DNA from: Pyrococcus sp. ST04
Lineage (GTDB): Archaea; Methanobacteriota_B; Thermococci; Thermococcales; Thermococcaceae
DNA length: 64,000 nt
Reading direction: 5' to 3'
Assembly: GCF_000263735.1 (NCBI RefSeq)
Contig: NC_017946.1
Location: 1,529,348-1,593,347, forward strand
Of this stretch, positions 60,759 through 64,000 are shown one piece after another. The notes beneath the pieces are model-generated. The model was not told the DNA's origin. It was given only the letters and a program-made list of their open reading frames with translations, and did no database searches. Made by a program: the position numbers and the translations under genes. Numbering within the stretch: the first letter of the stretch is position 1; each line of letters begins with the position of its first letter.

Positions 60759-61777
60759 TCTACTTCCTCCCTAATAATTTTAAGCCCTTCCTCAAGCCTG
60801 TCACTTGTAAGTGAGATCCTAATGAAGTTCGAGTAGTTTCCGAAGGCTATTCCAGGGAATGCAGAGACTCCTCTATTCAAGATTCTCTCAACAAACGCTA
60901 AGCCGTCAGTAGGAACTTTCAGGAATAAGTAGAATGCTCCCTCAGGTTCATAGAACTCCAATCCCCTTAAAATCTTTGAAGCAAGCTTCGCTCTCCGCTC
61001 GTACTCCTTGGTCACAGTCCTAATTAATTTATCTCTCAGTTCGAGAGCCTTCACTCCAGCCTTCTGAACAAAAGGAGGAACACAAGTTACAGTGGATTCA
61101 ATGAACTTCCTTATTCTCCTAATCTCATCCTTACTACTAATGGCATAGCCGAGTCTAAAGCCTGTCATCGAGTACAGCTTAGAGAATCCCTTTATTGTAA
61201 CCACGTTGTCATAGAGATCCCGAGCAGGGGTAAATTCCTTGAACGATATTTCAGCATATATTTCATCGGATAGAACCTTCATTCCCTTATCCTCTGCAAC
61301 CTCAAGAATACTTCTCAACTCCTCTCTAGACAGAACCCTTCCAGTTGGATTATTGGGATAGTTGATTATCAGCAAGTCAGCGTCAGCCCCATCAACTTCA
61401 GGTACCCATGCGTTTTCTAGTGTTGTTTCTATTATTGTTACATCTTTCCCAAATTGACTGGCCATGAGTAGGTAGGCATTCCAATACGGGGAGATTACCG
61501 CTATCTTTTCCGCCATAGCTATTTCTGCAGCTATGAGTATTTTAGCTCCTGGCCCCACAATAACTTCTTCTGGTTCTACTCCCTCAACTTCTGCTATTTT
61601 CTCTCTGAGCTCAGGGATTCCTGCAGTACTCACATATCCCGTCTCCCTATTTCGGAGAGATTCTATCGCTGCACTAATAATTTCCTCTGCAACTGGAATA
61701 TCAGGTTGCCCAACGTCAAGCCTTATCCTCGGCTTTAATTCATTGATCTTGTTGAAAAGTTCATAAACGTTGAACAT
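60743..61777 (-). CDS. Class I/II aminotransferase (aromatic amino-acid type)
   Basis: This 344-residue PLP-dependent transaminase begins LFNKINELKPRIRLDVGQP. NYPNNPTGRVLS, SDEIYAEISF and GFSKLYSMTGFRLGYAI form the PLP site, with the lysine in GFSKLY, and RISLTSDRLEEGLKII closes the fold. Operon position between chorismate mutase and tyrA suggests it acts on phenylpyruvate, hydroxyphenylpyruvate or prephenate, but aspartate is possible. The start at 61777 overlaps the mutase end. Confidence 0.9.
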   Translation of the reverse strand: MFNVYELFNKINELKPRIRLDVGQPDIPVAEEIISAAIESLRNRETGYVSTAGIPELREKIAEVEGVEPEEVIVGPGAKILIAAEIAMAEKIAVISPYWNAYLLMASQFGKDVTIIETTLENAWVPEVDGADADLLIINYPNNPTGRVLSREELRSILEVAEDKGMKVLSDEIYAEISFKEFTPARDLYDNVVTIKGFSKLYSMTGFRLGYAISSKDEIRRIRKFIESTVTCVPPFVQKAGVKALELRDKLIRTVTKEYERRAKLASKILRGLEFYEPEGAFYLFLKVPTDGLAFVERILNRGVSAFPGIAFGNYSNFIRISLTSDRLEEGLKIIREEVECALQ

Positions 61778-61991
61778 CCTTACTTACCTCCAGGATTTTT
61801 TCAAAGATTTCTCTAAACCTACCTGCCCGGGATAGAATCTCCACTTCTCTTTCCTTATCCTCTATAGGAAGGCCCAAGTTCTTCTTAATTTCCCCAATTT
61901 GCCTTGCAATGTCCAATCTCTTTTCAAGAAGAGCTATTATCTGCCTATCTATTTCGTCTATTTCTCTTCTCAATGATTTCAGCTTCGTCAT
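61761..61991 (-). CDS. Chorismate mutase (AroQ class, monofunctional)
   Basis: This 76-residue all-helical enzyme turns chorismate into prephenate. KLKSLRREIDEIDRQIIALL, EKRLDIARQIGEIKKNLG and EDKEREVEILSRAG are the helix 1 and active-site Arg/Lys/Glu blocks of AroQ. The ATG at 61991 follows GGGTGAAGG. The longer frame to 62054 is unlikely. It is encoded between aroC and the aminotransferase gene. Confidence 0.93.
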   Translation of the reverse strand: MTKLKSLRREIDEIDRQIIALLEKRLDIARQIGEIKKNLGLPIEDKEREVEILSRAGRFREIFEKILEVSKDVQRL

Positions 61992-62078
61992 TCCTTCACC
62001 CTTATCTATGTATATTGGCGTGGCATCACCAATCCCCGCAGATAAGTTGAACAAGAATATAAAACAATTTGGCCAGGA

Positions 62079-63152
62079 TCACATGTCCATAAAACTTTCC
62101 CAAGATTTCCTAATGAGAAGATGATCTGCCAAGACAAATGACATCATAGCTTCAACTACTGGCAGGGCTTTTGGAACTATGCATGAGTCAAACCTACCTC
62201 TAAGCTTTATTTCAACCTCCTTCATTTTCTCAAGGTCTACAGTCCTCTGGGGAAGATAAATTGAGGGGGTAGGTTTGAAGGCGATTCTAGCAACTATCGG
62301 CATTCCAGTCGTTATTCCTCCCAATATTCCCCCATGATTATTAGTTTCAGTGACGACCTTACCGTCTTTTATAACAAATGGATCGTTAACTTCACTTCCT
62401 CTTTTTTCAGCAAATTTAAAGCCCAAGCCAAACTCAACGCCCTTAACGGCAGGTATCCTGAAGAATGCCGATGCCAAATCGGCTTCTATGTCTTCATCGT
62501 GAGGACCCCCTAAACCCGGAGGAACGTTGATTGCAACAACTTCAACGACCCCACCGATACTGTCTCCAGCCTTTCTGACACTTTCCATTTCTTCAAGCAT
62601 CTTTTGAAAGGCTTCCTCATCCGGACAGTAAGGGTTAGGAGATGAGAATATTTCAGAAATCTCTACCTCCCTAGCTTCCACTCTCCCTATCCTTTTTATG
62701 TAAGCCTTTACCTTTATCCCATACTTCTCGAGGATCTTCTTAGCAAAGTATCCAGCTATAACGATGCCCACCGTGAGTCTTCCCGAAAAGTACCCCCCAC
62801 CCCTATAGTCGTTGAAGCCAAAGTACTTGAGTTTAGCAGGATAATCGGCATGACCTGGCCTCGGAGTGTTCTTTATCTCCTCATAATATGAGGAATCAAC
62901 ATCCTTATTCCATACAACGACTGCAATTGGCGTCCCAGTTGTGTAACCCCTAAAAATCCCAGAAATTATCATCGGCTCATCTGGTTCCTTTCTCTTCGTT
63001 GAGAATCTCTGAATGCCTTTTCTCCTCTCCAGCTCTTTCTTGATCTCTTGAACATTGACCCTAATTCCGGGGGGGATGCCCTCAATTAAAACCCCAACAC
63101 CCTTACCATGGCTTTCCCCAAAGAGCGTGAAGCTTAGTATCCTTCCCTTCAT
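62079..63152 (-). CDS. aroC: Chorismate synthase
   Basis: This 357-residue FMN-dependent enzyme makes chorismate from EPSP. SFTLFGESHGKGVGVLIEG and RFSTKRKEPDEPMIISGIFR, then PRPGHADYPAKLKYFGFNDY with RGGGYFSGRLT, are the usual signatures, and NNHGGILGGITTGMPIVARI holds the FMN loop. Length is normal. It starts at an ATG overlapping the aroA stop as ATGA. Confidence 0.97.
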   Translation of the reverse strand: MKGRILSFTLFGESHGKGVGVLIEGIPPGIRVNVQEIKKELERRKGIQRFSTKRKEPDEPMIISGIFRGYTTGTPIAVVVWNKDVDSSYYEEIKNTPRPGHADYPAKLKYFGFNDYRGGGYFSGRLTVGIVIAGYFAKKILEKYGIKVKAYIKRIGRVEAREVEISEIFSSPNPYCPDEEAFQKMLEEMESVRKAGDSIGGVVEVVAINVPPGLGGPHDEDIEADLASAFFRIPAVKGVEFGLGFKFAEKRGSEVNDPFVIKDGKVVTETNNHGGILGGITTGMPIVARIAFKPTPSIYLPQRTVDLEKMKEVEIKLRGRFDSCIVPKALPVVEAMMSFVLADHLLIRKSWESFMDM

Positions 63153-64000
63153 TGAGACACCCTCCTCAAATCCTCAAAAAAGCCAGGATAGGATTTATTT
63201 ACAACATTGGGATCAGGTATTACAACTCCCTTTTCAGATCCTAATGCTAGAATTGCCATTGCCATTGCTATCCTGTGATCCCCAAATGTTTCTACTCTAC
63301 CTCCTTTTGGTCTCCCACCATTAATTTCAAGGCCATTGGGAAGCTCTCTGACATTAACTCCAACTTTTGAGAGATTGAATGCCATTGCCCTAACTCTATC
63401 ACTCTCCTTCAGCCTAAGCTGTTTACCAGTTATAATGCTCCTTCCGGGAATATAAGAAGCTAGGACAGAGAGTATTGGAAATAAGTCTGGAAAATTAGAG
63501 CAATCGACTGAAAAAGGTCTGAGTTCGCCTTTTTCTACCTCAACATAATCTTTCCCTACTCGAACTTTCGCTCCAACTTTCCTGAGAATTTCAATGATCT
63601 TCATGTCAGCTTGCACATCATCGGAATGAAGGTTCTCAACCCTAACTCTCCCAAATAAAGCCCCTGCAATAAGAAAGAATGCCGCCGATGAGTAATCCCC
63701 TGGAACCCTAAACTTTGAACCCCTAACTCCTGGCTCTATTTCGAATGTATTCTCAAATACCCTAAACTTCACACCAAACGCCTTCATTGTTCTGAGTGTC
63801 ATATCTATGTACGGCCTAGAGACAGGATTTAGGGCTGTGATTTTCAATCCAGCCCTTGAACCCAGTAGGAGGAGAGCCGTTACAAACTGTGATGACTTTG
63901 AGGCATTAACAACAACTTCATGTTTGCTTAGTCCTCTCCCCCCATAAACTTTAACAGGCAATGTTTTTCCATAAACTTTAACCCCCATTGAAGATAATGC
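63149..64000 (-). CDS. aroA: 3-phosphoshikimate 1-carboxyvinyltransferase (EPSP synthase), 3' part
   Basis: This is the C-terminal two thirds of EPSP synthase; the frame runs open to the window edge (ALSSMGVKVYGKTLPVKVYG), so the real start is outside. NASKSSQFVTALLLLGS, PGDYSSAAFFLIAGALFG, RLKESDRVRAMAFNLSKVG and FGDHRIAMAMAILALGS are the shikimate and PEP-binding motifs. The stop overlaps aroC as ATGA. It is upstream in the leftward aro operon; further aro genes are expected beyond the edge. Confidence 0.95.
   Translation of the reverse strand, partial: ALSSMGVKVYGKTLPVKVYGGRGLSKHEVVVNASKSSQFVTALLLLGSRAGLKITALNPVSRPYIDMTLRTMKAFGVKFRVFENTFEIEPGVRGSKFRVPGDYSSAAFFLIAGALFGRVRVENLHSDDVQADMKIIEILRKVGAKVRVGKDYVEVEKGELRPFSVDCSNFPDLFPILSVLASYIPGRSIITGKQLRLKESDRVRAMAFNLSKVGVNVRELPNGLEINGGRPKGGRVETFGDHRIAMAMAILALGSEKGVVIPDPNVVNKSYPGFFEDLRRVSQ

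Overview
The window looks like chromosomal DNA of a hyperthermophilic euryarchaeon of the genus Pyrococcus (Thermococcales). The evidence is direct: a 67-residue HPfA-type archaeal histone, the intracellular protease PfpI in nearly the form I remember from P. furiosus, a pyrolysin-like giant subtilase, aIF2-gamma, SRP54 and FtsY, archaeal DnaG, Taw1, a four-subunit 2-oxoacid:ferredoxin oxidoreductase, C/D box guide RNAs, GGTG-type ribosome binding sites and TATA-box promoters. Genes are densely packed, with many ATGA or TAATG stop-start overlaps. The species call rests on remembered protein sequences, not on a search.

Layout. 1-3.1 kb (minus): 2-oxoacid:ferredoxin oxidoreductase korD-A-B-C and the start of a second alpha subunit. 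3.3-6.5 kb: ftsY, a DUF167 protein, an MBL-fold hydrolase and a DRG-type GTPase. 6.5-12.2 kb (minus): two tandem exported CWB2-like proteins, an NAD-kinase-like protein, and a potassium-channel gene overlapping a TrkA-C membrane protein. 12.2-16.1 kb (plus): a C/D box sRNA, then a two-gene module of unknown function whose second product ends in a candidate PD-(D/E)XK-like nuclease fold; this is the best candidate for an undescribed system. 16.2-23.9 kb: a TtuA/Ncs6-type tRNA thiolase, a membrane glycosyltransferase, a ybjQ-yhfC-padR operon with inverted repeats at its promoter, an SDR, two-subunit class I fumarase and an ion permease. 23.9-25.6 kb: a TnpB-only IS605-type element lying between the two ends of a broken cbiZ gene. 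25.6-31 kb: gltX, small unknown genes, a second C/D box sRNA, tRNA-Val(CAC), a GfcR-like regulator, an Lrp regulator, a YkgJ-type protein and a stand-alone RAM domain. 31-38.2 kb (minus): SRP54, tmk, a degenerate phosphohexomutase, a mannose-1-phosphate guanylyltransferase-like protein, dnaG, a Toprim protein, a radical SAM protein and histone. 38.4-44.4 kb: a CitG-like protein, an adhesin-like membrane protein, pfpI, taw1, aIF2-gamma, a PIN protein and proC. 44.4-48.7 kb (minus): carAB. 48.8-64 kb: an ACT-domain regulator divergent from trpCDEGFBA, the pyrolysin-like protease, and the leftward aroA-aroC-chorismate mutase-aminotransferase-tyrA operon.

How it fits together. The right-hand third is an aromatic amino-acid supercluster. 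The aro operon makes chorismate and carries it towards tyrosine/phenylalanine, the trp operon takes it to tryptophan, and the ACT protein sits where a regulator of the trp genes would be expected. carAB supplies carbamoyl phosphate next door. The centre of the window is information processing: GluRS, SRP54, DnaG, histone, aIF2-gamma, tRNA modification and rRNA-methylation guides. Both sRNAs have two 12-nt guides. One guide of the first matches the conserved 5' region of 16S rRNA, and both guides of the second match 23S domain II.
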